Shown one piece after another: positions 37,241 to 46,425 of a stretch of 64,000 nt of DNA. The first letter of the stretch is position 1. Every line of letters starts with the position of its first letter. The DNA comes from Xaviernesmea oryzae (GTDB lineage Bacteria > Pseudomonadota > Alphaproteobacteria > Rhizobiales > Rhizobiaceae). A program made the position numbers and the translations under genes. The stretch covers positions 1 through 64,000 of the forward strand of contig NZ_FOAM01000009.1 in the NCBI RefSeq assembly GCF_900109605.1, written 5' to 3'. A model generated the notes under the pieces. That model saw only the letters and a list, made by a program, of their open reading frames with translations, was not told the origin of the DNA and searched no databases.

Positions 37241-37465
37241 TCAGGTCCGGCTTTCCTGCTGTGCGCCACGCAGGATGTTGCGGTCGTCAGGATCGGTCAG
37301 ATCCGTCTGCGGAGCCTTCAGCGTCTCGCCGGCCTGCCGGGCAGCCTTTGCCGCATCGGACGCCTCCAGATCGGCCTGCACGGGAAAATCCGGCGCGCCA
37401 TTGGTGGTCACCTCTTGCTTGTTGAGAATGCGCTGGTGCTGTTCGTGAGTCTTGTTGCCGGCCAT
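37241..37465 (-). CDS. Small hydrophilic conserved hypothetical protein
   Basis: A 74-residue, highly charged protein starting MAGNKTHEQHQRILNKQE, preceded by AAGGAG at good spacing. No membrane segment, signal peptide or cysteine. The sequence is rich in Ala, Asp and Gln and probably disordered. I do not recognise a function; small proteins of this type are common in Rhizobiaceae and some are stress-induced. Confidence 0.65.
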   Translation of the reverse strand: MAGNKTHEQHQRILNKQEVTTNGAPDFPVQADLEASDAAKAARQAGETLKAPQTDLTDPDDRNILRGAQQESRT

Positions 37466-37686
37466 AACGGTCTCCTTGTCTGGCGTCGCGAGTGGGCCAT
37501 TGGCGGCCTCGTGAGGGCGCGACGGCGAGACCCAAACCTCAGGCGGCGGGCGGGGTTCCAAGAATTTGCGGCTTTCGCCGGAGCGCGACAGCTCTACTTC
37601 ATTGATTCCCTATCGGATTTGGTTGCCGGATTCGACTTTCCGGCTCCGTGCTTTATCCTGACGACACGTGGAGAGGAGACGTCACA

Positions 37687-38742
37687 ATGGAATATCGCAG
37701 TCTCGGCCGCTCTGGCCTCAAGGTTTCAACCATCACCATGGGCACGATGACCATGGGCGGGAAAGGCTGGGCCTCCATGGTCGGTAGCCAGGGCGTGGAC
37801 GAGGCACGCCGTCTGGTCGATCTATGCCTGGATGCCGGCGTCAATCTGATCGATACGGCAGATGCCTATTCAGCCGGCGCATCGGAGGAGATCATCGGCG
37901 AAATTCTCGGCGGCACGCGCAAGAATGACGTGCTGATCGCCACCAAGGCGCGCTTTCCCATGGGCGAGGGCGTCAATGAGCAGGGCCTGTCGCGCCATCA
38001 TCTGATCAAGGCCTGCGAAGCCAGCCTGAAGCGGCTCAACACCGACGTGATCGATCTCTACCAGGTCCATGAATGGGACGGGCAGACGCCGCTCGAAGAG
38101 ACCATGGCCGCGCTTGATACGCTCGTTCAGCATGGCAAGGTGCGCTATATCGGCTGCTCCAACTTCTCCGCCTGGCACATCATGAAGGCCATGGGCATCA
38201 GCGCGCTGGACAAGCGCCACCGCTTCGTCAGCCAGCAGATCCACTATTCGCTCGAATCGCGCGATGCCGAATTCGAGCTTCTGCCGTTGTCGATTGACCA
38301 GGGACTGGGCGTGCTCGTCTGGAGCCCAATCGCCGGCGGGCTGCTGTCCGGCAAGCACCGCCGCGACCACACACCCGAAGGCAGCCGCCAGGCTGCCGGC
38401 TGGACCGAACCGCCGATCCGCGATGTCGACCGTCTCTGGACCATCGTCGATACGCTGGTGGAGATCGCTGAAGGGCGTGGCGTCTCTGCGGCGCAGATCG
38501 CGCTCGCCTGGCTGATCGGCCGCAAGCCGGTGACCTCCGTCATCATCGGCGGACGCACGGAAGCGCAGTTCAAGGACAATCTGGCGGCTGCCGAGCTGAA
38601 GCTGACCGACGAGGAACGCCAGCGTCTCGACGATATCAGCCTGCCGAAACTGCTCTATCCCTATTGGCACCAGGCGCAGACCGCCAGCGCGCGGTTGGGC
38701 GAGGCCGATCTCTTCCTTCTGGGGCCGCATCTCAAAGATTGA
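37687..38742 (+). CDS. Aldo/keto reductase
   Basis: A 351-residue NAD(P)H-dependent oxidoreductase with a (beta/alpha)8 fold. It opens with MEYRSLGRSGLKVSTITMG and contains the catalytic-site Asp and Tyr in NLIDTADAYSAGASEEIIGE. A Lys follows in VLIATKARF and a His in LYQVHEWDGQTPLEETM. The cofactor-binding C-terminal part is SVIIGGRTEAQFKDNLAA. The ATG at 37687 has AGGAG upstream. Substrate unknown; it resembles the voltage-channel beta-subunit/YghZ-like AKR branch. Confidence 0.92.
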   Translation: MEYRSLGRSGLKVSTITMGTMTMGGKGWASMVGSQGVDEARRLVDLCLDAGVNLIDTADAYSAGASEEIIGEILGGTRKNDVLIATKARFPMGEGVNEQGLSRHHLIKACEASLKRLNTDVIDLYQVHEWDGQTPLEETMAALDTLVQHGKVRYIGCSNFSAWHIMKAMGISALDKRHRFVSQQIHYSLESRDAEFELLPLSIDQGLGVLVWSPIAGGLLSGKHRRDHTPEGSRQAAGWTEPPIRDVDRLWTIVDTLVEIAEGRGVSAAQIALAWLIGRKPVTSVIIGGRTEAQFKDNLAAAELKLTDEERQRLDDISLPKLLYPYWHQAQTASARLGEADLFLLGPHLKD

Positions 38743-38750
38743 TAAGCTTG

Positions 38751-38788
38751 AAAAGCAAAGGACGCCCCGCCGTCAGGCGGAGCGTCCC
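38751..38788. terminator. Terminator hairpin between aldo/keto reductase and ohr (convergent)
   Basis: GGACGC...GCGTCC arms with inner GCC-GTCA-GGC form a stem. On the minus strand the hairpin is followed by CCTTTGCTTTT, so it serves ohr; on the plus strand it follows the aldo/keto reductase stop but lacks a T-run. Confidence 0.7.
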
Positions 38789-38811
38789 CGATCATGCTTG
38801 CGGTCTATCAA

Positions 38812-39243
38812 TCAGCCACGCGTGGTCGTTTTGACGTCGACGCTGGCCTTGATCGCGTTGGAATAGGGGCAGATGCCGTGGGTGGTTTCCACCAGCTGCT
38901 TGGCCTCGTCTTCGGCCATGCCCGGCAGATAGACATCCAGCGCGGCGGTGATGCCGAAGCCGCCTTCCGAGCGTGGGCCGATACCGACTTCGGCCGTGAC
39001 CGTCGAGCCATCCGGCACCTTGGTCTTCAGCTGACCGGCGGCAACCCGCATGGCGCCGAGGAAGCAGGCGGAGTAGCCAAGTGCGAAGAGCTTCTCCGGA
39101 TTGGCGCCATCGCCGCCGGGGCCGCCCAGCTCCTTCGGCACGACCAGCTGCAGATCGAGCGTGCCGTCTTCGAGCGAGGTGCGACCGTCGCGGCCACCAC
39201 CGGTGGCTGTTGCCTTGGTCTTGTATTTGGCTTCAACAGGCAT
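38812..39243 (-). CDS. ohr: Organic hydroperoxide resistance protein (Ohr/OsmC family)
   Basis: A 143-residue Ohr-type peroxidase. The two reactive cysteines lie in YSACFLGAMRVAAG (peroxidatic, about residue 60) and HGICPYSNAIKASV (resolving, about residue 125). It reduces organic and fatty-acid hydroperoxides with lipoyl or dithiol donors. The start has AAGGAG. It lies 54 bases after dps on the same strand, so the two are probably co-transcribed as a stress unit. The usual MarR-type regulator OhrR is not beside it. Confidence 0.9.
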   Translation of the reverse strand: MPVEAKYKTKATATGGGRDGRTSLEDGTLDLQLVVPKELGGPGGDGANPEKLFALGYSACFLGAMRVAAGQLKTKVPDGSTVTAEVGIGPRSEGGFGITAALDVYLPGMAEDEAKQLVETTHGICPYSNAIKASVDVKTTTRG

Positions 39244-39297
39244 GATGAACTCCTTCCTTGGATGTGATGAACGCAGGCATGTGCAAACCGTGGGCGG

Positions 39298-39774
39298 TCA
39301 CGCCTTGACGAAATGTGCCTCGATGAACCACAGCGCCTTGTCGAGCGTGCGGGAATAGGCGGTGAGAATATCGGCGGTGTTGGCATCACCCGCCTCGTCG
39401 GCCTCATCGATGCCGGCGCGCACGCTGTTTGCGGCATCGCCATAGCGTTCGGCCAGCGCCTTCAGATGGTCGTCTTCCGAATGAATGTCGGTTGGATAGG
39501 CGGCAAGCCGCGTGCCGGCGGAGACCGTCTGGCTCGTGCCCTTGGCCGTGCCGCCAAGCTGGACGATGCGCTCGGCCACCGTATCGACATGGGTGTCGAG
39601 CTCGCCGCGAAAGCCATCCAGCATCTCGTGAATGGCGATGAAATGCGGTCCGCGCAGGTTCCAATGCGCCTGCTTGGTGATGAGGGCGAGATCGATACCG
39701 TCGGAAAGAATATTGCCGAGAAGATCGATCGACGCGCTCTTGGCGTTGGAATCCAGATTGTTGCGGGTTTTCAT
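39298..39774 (-). CDS. dps: Dps DNA-protecting ferritin-like protein
   Basis: A 158-residue Dps. The ferroxidase-site residues are in ITKQAHWNLRGPHFIAIHEMLDGF: the first His, and an Asp further on in the second helix of the four-helix bundle. The rest (DTHVDTVAERIVQLGGTAKG) matches. Dodecameric Dps sequesters iron and shields DNA during oxidative stress and stationary phase. First gene of a probable dps-ohr unit. Confidence 0.94.
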   Translation of the reverse strand: MKTRNNLDSNAKSASIDLLGNILSDGIDLALITKQAHWNLRGPHFIAIHEMLDGFRGELDTHVDTVAERIVQLGGTAKGTSQTVSAGTRLAAYPTDIHSEDDHLKALAERYGDAANSVRAGIDEADEAGDANTADILTAYSRTLDKALWFIEAHFVKA

Positions 39775-39926
39775 GGTGACGCTGTCCCTGTTTGCACAGT
39801 CGGTTCCGTCCAGGCCTCAGGACAAGCGCCTGTTCTGGCCCGGACACATGACAGGGACATAAAACATCCTGCGAAAGATCAAGGGGCGGGCAGGGCAGGT
39901 TTTTGGCCGCCACCCGCTCTCACGCC

Positions 39927-40880
39927 TCAGACGCGCAGCATGGTCTCGAGGAAGGCCTTCTCGAAACGCGGCGCGTCCACGTCCATCGCAACCTCGGCAT
40001 TGAAGAGATGGCGCGAGATCGGCCGGCGGTCGGGGATGGTCTGGCCGCGGGTGATCTCGCCATGCAGCTCGATATCGGCAAACATGCGCTCGGTGGTCAC
40101 GAAGCTCGGATCCTCGCAGACGGCCACCGCCAACGGGTCGTGCAGCGGGCAGCCATCATTGGCCGGATGCATCTGCTTGTAGGAGGCGACGTAGAATTCC
40201 GTGATCTTCATCATGGTCCGGGCAGCGTGATCGCCCTTCTCCTCGATCTCGCGCATCATGGCGGAGGAGAGCAGGGTCTTCATCGTCACGTCCATGCCGA
40301 CAAGCGTCACCGGCGCGCCGGCGCGCAGAACCATGCGCGCGGCTTCAGGATCATTGTGCAGATTGGCGTCAACCATGGGGCTCTTCACCCCATGAATGCC
40401 GGGATGGAACAGCGTCGAACCCATGATGACGATGCCCTTGACCAGCTTGGCGATCTCCGGCGCCTTGGCGAGCGCCAGCGCCACATTGGTCATCGGCCCC
40501 ACGGGGCAGAGCGTGATCTCGCCAGGGTTCTCCTTCACCAGGCGGATGATCAGGTCCATGGCATGTTCGTCCACGGGCCCCCGCGACGCCGGCGGCAGCT
40601 CGACATCGCCGATCCCGTTCGAGCCATGGACGAAATCGGCTTCGCGGGTAAAGGGCTTCAGAAGCGAGCGGCCGACACCCTTGGCGACCGGAATATCCGT
40701 CCGCCCGAGAAGGTCGAGGATCTTCAGCGTGTTGTCGGTGGCGATCTCCACCTCTGTGTTGCCATAGACGGTGGTGAGCGCCTCCAGGCGGATATTGGGA
40801 TGGCGCACGGCATAGAAGATCGCCATGGCGTCGTCGATGCCGGTATCGACGTCGAGGATGATGCGGCAGGGTTCGGCCAT
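39927..40880 (-). CDS. Nucleoside hydrolase (inosine-uridine preferring family)
   Basis: A 317-residue calcium-dependent nucleosidase that splits ribonucleosides into base and ribose. The diagnostic N-terminal metal motif IILDVDTGIDDAMAI is present, as are LEALTTVYGNTEVE, the CPVGPMTNVALAL stretch and a C-terminal HDPLAVAVCEDP. GGAG lies six bases before the ATG at 40880. It is the last gene of the nucleoside transport operon, 36 bases after a permease gene, so imported nucleosides are probably its substrate. Confidence 0.94.
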   Translation of the reverse strand: MAEPCRIILDVDTGIDDAMAIFYAVRHPNIRLEALTTVYGNTEVEIATDNTLKILDLLGRTDIPVAKGVGRSLLKPFTREADFVHGSNGIGDVELPPASRGPVDEHAMDLIIRLVKENPGEITLCPVGPMTNVALALAKAPEIAKLVKGIVIMGSTLFHPGIHGVKSPMVDANLHNDPEAARMVLRAGAPVTLVGMDVTMKTLLSSAMMREIEEKGDHAARTMMKITEFYVASYKQMHPANDGCPLHDPLAVAVCEDPSFVTTERMFADIELHGEITRGQTIPDRRPISRHLFNAEVAMDVDAPRFEKAFLETMLRV

Positions 40881-40916
40881 GTCAGGCTCCAATGCGGAAA
40901 ACAGGGTGGATGGATG

Positions 40917-41837
40917 TTACGCGGCTGCCGCTTCGGCACTGGCCGGCCGGCGGTCGCGCTTGCGCCTGTAGCTGACGACGAGCGCGGCGAGCGTGACAAC
41001 ATAGGGAACGATGTCCGTCAGCTGGTTGGGCAGGCCCTGGCTCTGCAGCTTCACCGAAAGCGCGTCGGCAATGCCGAAGAGCACGCAGGCAAGGGCTGCG
41101 AGCAGAGGATTGTCGCGCCCAAGCATGACGGCGACGACGGCGATCCAGCCGCGTCCGGCGCTCATGCCTTCCGAGAAGATGCCGACGGTGCCGAGCGAGA
41201 GCTGCGCACCGCCAAGCCCGGTGAGGGCACCGGCGACGAGCACGGTGACCACGCGGTAGCGCCTGACATCGACACCCATGCTCTGCGCTGCCTCCGGATC
41301 TTCGCCGACGCCGCGCATGCGCAGGCCGACCGGCGTGCGAAAGAGGACATAGGCGACGATGGCCGTCAGTGCCCAGCAGAGATAGGTGAGCACCGTCTGG
41401 CGCGAGACGATCCAGCCGAGCCAGGGGATGGACTGGATCGAGGATATCCGGATCTTGGCAAGCTCGGCGATGTTGGGGTCGCTGAAGACGCCGCTGACGC
41501 CGAAGAGCTGGCGCAGGAGATAGGCCGTCAATCCGGCGGCCAGCAGGTTCATGCCGATGCAGATGACGACCGCATCGCCGCGAAACACCGTCGCCCCATA
41601 GGCGAGGATCAGCGAGAAGACCACGGTGCCGACAAGGGCTGCCGCCACGCCGAGGGCAGCGCTGCCGGTATAATGGCTGCCGGCCACCGCGCAGAAGGCG
41701 CCGATCAGCAATTGTCCTTCCATGGCAATGTTGAAAACGCCGACGCGGCCGCAAAGGCAGCCGGCAAGCGCGGCCAGGAGGATCGGGGTGATCGCCTGAA
41801 CCGTGGAATTGACCATGAAGGCGCTGATGAAATCCAT
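40917..41837 (-). CDS. Nucleoside ABC transporter permease, second subunit
   Basis: A 306-residue integral membrane permease of the BPD-transp-2 family. It has many hydrophobic helices, the conserved GRVGVFNIAMEGQLLIGAF near the N-terminus, and the ATPase-contact loop VGLRMRGVGEDPEAAQSMGV. It is the shorter of two permeases (YufQ/NupQ-like position) and ends with a basic, Ala-rich tail. Its neighbours are the larger permease upstream and a nucleoside hydrolase downstream. Confidence 0.92.
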   Translation of the reverse strand: MDFISAFMVNSTVQAITPILLAALAGCLCGRVGVFNIAMEGQLLIGAFCAVAGSHYTGSAALGVAAALVGTVVFSLILAYGATVFRGDAVVICIGMNLLAAGLTAYLLRQLFGVSGVFSDPNIAELAKIRISSIQSIPWLGWIVSRQTVLTYLCWALTAIVAYVLFRTPVGLRMRGVGEDPEAAQSMGVDVRRYRVVTVLVAGALTGLGGAQLSLGTVGIFSEGMSAGRGWIAVVAVMLGRDNPLLAALACVLFGIADALSVKLQSQGLPNQLTDIVPYVVTLAALVVSYRRKRDRRPASAEAAAA

Positions 41838-41866
41838 GTGCAGCTTCTCGGAATGTGCGGGGGTCG

Positions 41867-42907
41867 TCAGGCGCGCCTGACGACCCCGTGGCGGATCGCC
41901 AGGAACAGGATGATGATCGCCTGCAGGATCATGGTCAGCACGCGGGGGATCTCGGTCTCGCGTTGCATGGCGAAGCCGCCGGTCTGCAACGCGGCGAAGA
42001 ACAGGCCGGCGACCATCGCGCCAAGCGGCTCACCGTTCGCCAGAAGTGCGGCCATGAGGCCGGACCAGGTATAGCCTGGCGTCAGCAGCGCGCCATCCTG
42101 GAATCGGTAGAGCGAGCCGAGCACGATGATGGCGCCGACGAGACCGGCAATCGCGCCGCTGGCAAACAGCGTACGCAGCATCTGCGGGCCCGGCTTGACG
42201 CCGCCATAGGCCGTGAAACGCGGATTGAGGCCGCGCATCCTCAGCTCATAGCCGAAGACAGTGCGCCGATCGACATAGAGCACGAGGCCGGCAACGACGA
42301 GGATCAGGAGCAGGCCGATATTGAGCGGGCCGCTGATCGTCGCCAGCCGGGCGCCCTCGGGGATCATCGCCGTCTGCGACAGGCCGGTGGCCGTGTCCCT
42401 GAGCGGGAAGCCGACGAAATAAGAGGTGAGGCCGATGGCGGGATAGGACAGCAACAGGCTGGAGATCAGCATGGGAATGCCGAAGCGCACTTCGCCAAAA
42501 GCGGCCAGGGCCGCGTAAAGGCCGGCCGCCAGCATGGCTGCGAGAATCGCGACAAGCGCCAGCAGCGGACCGGGAAGCGGCAGGATCTGCGGCAGCAGGA
42601 CCGGCAGCACGGCGGCGACGAAGCCGCCGATCGCCAATTGCCCGTCGCCGCCGAGATTGACCATGCCGCCGCGCAAGGGAATGGCGGCTGCAATCGTCAT
42701 GCCCACCAGCGGCACCGCCCAGTTTAGCGTATCCGGCCAATTGGCCGGCGCCAGGCTACCAACGAGAATGCGCCAATAGGCATTGAACGGATTGCCGCCG
42801 GAGACGAGCACCAGCAGACCGCCGATGACCACACCGATCAGGATGGCCATGGGAACGGCCGGCAGGCGCAGTGCCGCGCGGCGTGGAGTCACGGTGTTTT
42901 CGCTCAT
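41867..42907 (-). CDS. Nucleoside ABC transporter permease, first subunit
   Basis: A 346-residue multi-helix permease (YufP/NupP-like). GGMVNLGGDGQLAIGGFVAAVL is the family core, and VFGYELRMRGLNPRFTAYGG is the cytoplasmic loop that contacts the ATPase. The ATG overlaps the ATPase stop by four bases (42904-42907), which fixes the start. Confidence 0.92.
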   Translation of the reverse strand: MSENTVTPRRAALRLPAVPMAILIGVVIGGLLVLVSGGNPFNAYWRILVGSLAPANWPDTLNWAVPLVGMTIAAAIPLRGGMVNLGGDGQLAIGGFVAAVLPVLLPQILPLPGPLLALVAILAAMLAAGLYAALAAFGEVRFGIPMLISSLLLSYPAIGLTSYFVGFPLRDTATGLSQTAMIPEGARLATISGPLNIGLLLILVVAGLVLYVDRRTVFGYELRMRGLNPRFTAYGGVKPGPQMLRTLFASGAIAGLVGAIIVLGSLYRFQDGALLTPGYTWSGLMAALLANGEPLGAMVAGLFFAALQTGGFAMQRETEIPRVLTMILQAIIILFLAIRHGVVRRA

Positions 42908-44433
42908 GCGGCCTCCGCCACGCGTCCGGCCATCAGCAGGCCGAGCCTGTCCTCGTCCGCTTCGCCGGCGGGGAGGTCGGCAAGGATACGCCCCTCATAC
43001 ATCACCAGGATCCGGTCGGACAGGGCCAGGATCTCGCTGAGTTCGGCCGAGACCAGAAGGATCGCCCGGCCGCGGTCGCGCTCGGCCACCAGCTCACCAT
43101 GGATGAATTCGATGGCGCCGACATCGACGCCGCGCGTCGGCTGCTCGGCGATCAGCAGCGGTGCCTGGTGGGTTAGTTCGCGCGCGATCACCACCTTTTG
43201 CAGATTGCCGCCCGAGAGCGTGCCGACCGGCACCGTCTCGTCGGGGATCTTGACACCGAAGCGGGCGATCAGCCGCCTGGCATGTTCAGCGATCGCTTTG
43301 CCATCCAGCCGGAACCCCTTGGCAAAAGGCTGCTGGCGCTGGTAGCCCATCAGCAAATTGTCCGCAGCCGAAGCGCCGCGCGCCGTGCCGGTCACGGCCC
43401 GATCTTCCGGCACATAGGCAAGGCCCGCAGCTCGGTGTGTTGCGACATCGGCCTGCGTGACGTCCTGTCCCGCAAGCGTAACGCGGCCGGCATCCGGGCG
43501 GCGCAGGCCGGTCAGGGCTTCGATCAACTCGGTCTGTCCGTTGCCGGCCACCCCGGCAATGCCGACGATCTCGCCGCCACGCACCTTCAGGTCCAGTCGG
43601 TCGACCACCGGTTTCGGGCCGGTCCCGATCGTCAGTCCCTCGACGTCGAGCACTAGGGCGCCCGGAGCGGCCGGCGCCCGCTCGACCGTCAAGTTGACGA
43701 CGCGGCCGGTCATGGCGCGAATGATGTCGGCCGGCGTCGTCTCGCGCGTCGCCATGCGCTCGGTCACCCGGCCATGGCGCAGCACGGTCACGCTGTCGGT
43801 GATCGCCATGACTTCATGCAGCTTGTGGGTGACGAAGAGGATGGTGCGGTCATCGGCCTTCAGGGTGCGGATGACGTCGAACAGGCCGTCGCGCTCCGGA
43901 GGCGTCAGCACGGCCGTCGGCTCGTCCAAGATCAGAATGCGGGCGTCGCGATAGAGCGCCTTGAGGATTTCCACGCGCTGGCGCACGCCCACCGAGAGAT
44001 CGCCGACCCGGGCGGATGGATCGATCTTCAGCCGGAAGCGCTCGGCCAGATCCGCCACCTTGGCCATGCTGGCGCGCCGGTCGAGCGAAATGCCGCGCAC
44101 GGGCTCGCGGCCGTAGACGACGTTTTCCCAGACGCTCAAGGAATTGAACAGCTTGAAGGCCTGGTGAACCATGCCCATGCCATGGTCGATCGCATCCAGC
44201 GCCGAGCGGAAGCGCACCCCCTGGCCACGCAGCAGGATGCTGCCCTGATCGGGAGCCTGCATGCCGTAGAGGATCGACATCAGGGTCGATTTCCCGGCAC
44301 CGTTCTCGCCCATGACGGCATGGACCTCGCCACGCACCACCTTGAGGTCGATATGATCGTTCGCCACCAGGCTGCCGAAGCGCTTGACGATGCCGGTCGC
44401 CTCAAGCTCCACCATCTGCATGTTCATATCCAT
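42904..44433 (-). CDS. Nucleoside ABC transporter ATP-binding protein (two ABC domains)
   Basis: A 509-residue tandem ATPase of the sugar/nucleoside importer type. Domain one has Walker A GENGAGKSTLMSIL, signature LSVGVRQRVEILKAL and Walker B ILILDEPTAVL. Domain two has the degenerate Walker A GVAGNGQTELIEAL and signature TLSGGNLQKVVIARE, with EQPTRGVDVGA as D-loop region, as usual for this family. The start is uncertain: four in-frame ATGs lie between 44433 and 44415, and the frame opens to a TTG at 44490 inside the preceding gene. Confidence 0.93.
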   Translation of the reverse strand: MDMNMQMVELEATGIVKRFGSLVANDHIDLKVVRGEVHAVMGENGAGKSTLMSILYGMQAPDQGSILLRGQGVRFRSALDAIDHGMGMVHQAFKLFNSLSVWENVVYGREPVRGISLDRRASMAKVADLAERFRLKIDPSARVGDLSVGVRQRVEILKALYRDARILILDEPTAVLTPPERDGLFDVIRTLKADDRTILFVTHKLHEVMAITDSVTVLRHGRVTERMATRETTPADIIRAMTGRVVNLTVERAPAAPGALVLDVEGLTIGTGPKPVVDRLDLKVRGGEIVGIAGVAGNGQTELIEALTGLRRPDAGRVTLAGQDVTQADVATHRAAGLAYVPEDRAVTGTARGASAADNLLMGYQRQQPFAKGFRLDGKAIAEHARRLIARFGVKIPDETVPVGTLSGGNLQKVVIARELTHQAPLLIAEQPTRGVDVGAIEFIHGELVAERDRGRAILLVSAELSEILALSDRILVMYEGRILADLPAGEADEDRLGLLMAGRVAEAA

Positions 44434-44479
44434 ATTCGAGAGGGTGCGCGCGGAGAAGATCCCCGCACGCGCGGGCTTG

Positions 44480-45514
44480 TTACTTGTCAAGCTTCATCGG
44501 GTCGGCGACCACGACCTTGCCGGCGATGATCTCCTCCTTCAGCGCCTTCACCTTCTCGATCACCTCGGGATATTTGGCGATCAGGCAGCCGGAGGCTTCG
44601 AGATTGGGCTGGAGGCTGGTCAGCGTCATGCCGTTTTCCTTCAGGCCGAGGGCAACCACCTGTTCGCGCCCACCCTTCAGGATATCGCGCACGCCTGTTT
44701 CCACCGCGACGTCTGTGAGCTTCTCGACATTGTCCATGACATGGCCGGGAGACTGCTTGCACTGGTTGATATCGACGCCGAATGCGGCCGCACCGGGGAA
44801 ATCGCCCATGGCCTTGAAGATGCCGCCGTTCGAGCCGGAGGCGGCGGCGAGAACGCGATCGACATCGTCAGACAGCATGACGGTAGCGCGCTGCTGGCCG
44901 CGGGCGGGATCCGAGAAGGGGTTGTCGCCGCCGATCCACAGATTGGCCGCCGTCTGGATGTCGGGCTTCACATGCTTGGCGCCGGCGAGGAAGGCGTCGT
45001 TGTAGCGGTGGATGAAGGGGATATCGAGCGCGCCGATGGCGCCGACCTTGCCTGTCTCGCTTGTCAGCGCAGCTTCGGCGCCGGCGAGGAAGTTGGTCTC
45101 ATACTCGCGGAAGACGGCGCAATAGATGTTCGGCAGCATCTTCGACGGGCAGCTGTCGATCTGCAGGAACTTGACGTTGGGATATTGCTCGGCCACCTGC
45201 GGCAGGATGTCGTTGAATTCGAAGGTGATGGCCACCACCACATCCGCGCCGTCCTTGGCAGCGGCTTCGAGATTCTGGCGTCGGGTGGTCGGGTCGGTGC
45301 TCTCATAGGTCTTGGCGGTGCCGCCAAGCTCTTTGGCGACTCGGTCCGTGCCAATCTTGCCGAGCATGAGGAAGTCGTTGACCCCGACCGGATTGGACGA
45401 GACGTAAATGACGACAGGCTTGCCGTCGGCCGAGAGGACGGGGGTCGTCATGCTCGCCGTGGCCGTCATCGCGGCCAGCGCCAGCGCTGCCGTGCGAAGA
45501 ATTCCCTTGGTCAT
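44480..45514 (-). CDS. BMP family nucleoside-binding periplasmic protein
   Basis: A 344-residue solute-binding protein of the BMP/PnrA-like family. A signal peptide (LALAAMTATASMTTPVLSA) has no lipobox Cys, so it is probably free in the periplasm. The core includes DGADVVVAITFEFNDILPQ and GAIGALDIPFIHRYNDAFLAG, and VDINQCKQSPGHVMDNVEK. AAGGAG precedes the ATG. It starts the transport genes of the operon and would capture nucleosides or related compounds. Confidence 0.92.
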   Translation of the reverse strand: MTKGILRTAALALAAMTATASMTTPVLSADGKPVVIYVSSNPVGVNDFLMLGKIGTDRVAKELGGTAKTYESTDPTTRRQNLEAAAKDGADVVVAITFEFNDILPQVAEQYPNVKFLQIDSCPSKMLPNIYCAVFREYETNFLAGAEAALTSETGKVGAIGALDIPFIHRYNDAFLAGAKHVKPDIQTAANLWIGGDNPFSDPARGQQRATVMLSDDVDRVLAAASGSNGGIFKAMGDFPGAAAFGVDINQCKQSPGHVMDNVEKLTDVAVETGVRDILKGGREQVVALGLKENGMTLTSLQPNLEASGCLIAKYPEVIEKVKALKEEIIAGKVVVADPMKLDK

Positions 45515-45588
45515 CTGGTCTCCTTTTTCGCCCCACCGGGCCCTGTGCTTTGAGAGGATTGATCTGTTGTCACCGATTTCGATGACGC

Positions 45589-46425
45589 TTAGTAGGGCGT
45601 CTCGCCGCCATCGGCATTGATGGCCTGGCCACGGATCAGCATGGCATCGTCGGTCAAGAGGAAGGAGGCGATGCGCGCCACTTCGACGGGGTCGATATGG
45701 CGGATCAGCTGGCTGTTGATCATCTTGTCGAAAATCGCCGGCGCGGCTTCCCCCGTATAGCCCGAATAGGCCTCGGAGACCTCGCGCAGCATCGGCGTGG
45801 CCACGCCGCCGGGGCAGACGCAGTTGACGTTGATGTCGAAGGGCGCGAGGGCTTCTGACAGCATGCGTGTCATCGAAATGACCCCGGCCTTGGAGGCCGA
45901 ATAGGCAAGCGATTCCACATGGCCTTTCTTGCCGGCTTCCGAAGCAATGCCGACGATCGCGCCACGAATGCCTTGATCGATCATGTGTCGCGCCGTCAGC
46001 CGCGCGATCTCATAGGCGCCGAAGAGATTGACCGCGAACTGGCGCTCCCAATCTGCGCGCGAAATCTCCAGGGGCTCGGCGTGGCGCACGATCGCGGCGC
46101 AATTGACCAGGCCGTGGATCCCGCCGAAATGCCCGGCAACCCTTTCGAACCCGTCCGCCACGGATTGCTCGGACGCCAGATCCATGGAGAGGCCGATCGC
46201 GCGATCTCCAAGACCCAGTTCATCCACGAGTGCCGAGCAGGCCTCGGCATCCAGATCGATCAGCGCCAGATGCGCGCCTTGCGCTGCCAGCAGCGCCGAG
46301 ACGGCACGGCCGATGCCGCCGGTCGCACCGGTGACCAGAATTACCTTGCCCTGATGAACCGGAAAGATCGCGCTATCGCGCAGCGGAAGCGTCGGGTGAC
46401 CCAATCGGGTGGAATATTTCGACAT
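45589..46425 (-). CDS. Short-chain dehydrogenase/reductase
   Basis: A 278-residue Rossmann oxidoreductase. The NAD(P)-binding motif is VTGATGGIGRAVSALLA; Asp in LALIDLDAEA suggests NAD preference. The catalytic Tyr and Lys are in LAYSASKAG, with the upstream Ser in VGIASEAGKKGH. LLTDDAMLIRGQAINADGG closes the domain. It lies 74 bases before the BMP gene on the same strand and may belong to the nucleoside operon, perhaps acting on a sugar derived from the nucleoside, but that is inference. Confidence 0.88.
   Translation of the reverse strand: MSKYSTRLGHPTLPLRDSAIFPVHQGKVILVTGATGGIGRAVSALLAAQGAHLALIDLDAEACSALVDELGLGDRAIGLSMDLASEQSVADGFERVAGHFGGIHGLVNCAAIVRHAEPLEISRADWERQFAVNLFGAYEIARLTARHMIDQGIRGAIVGIASEAGKKGHVESLAYSASKAGVISMTRMLSEALAPFDINVNCVCPGGVATPMLREVSEAYSGYTGEAAPAIFDKMINSQLIRHIDPVEVARIASFLLTDDAMLIRGQAINADGGETPY

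Noticed and set aside
39903-42074. A 723-codon plus-strand frame opposite the nucleoside hydrolase and permease genes
   Set aside because: Antisense shadow; the minus-strand genes have family motifs, ribosome sites and tight operon spacing.
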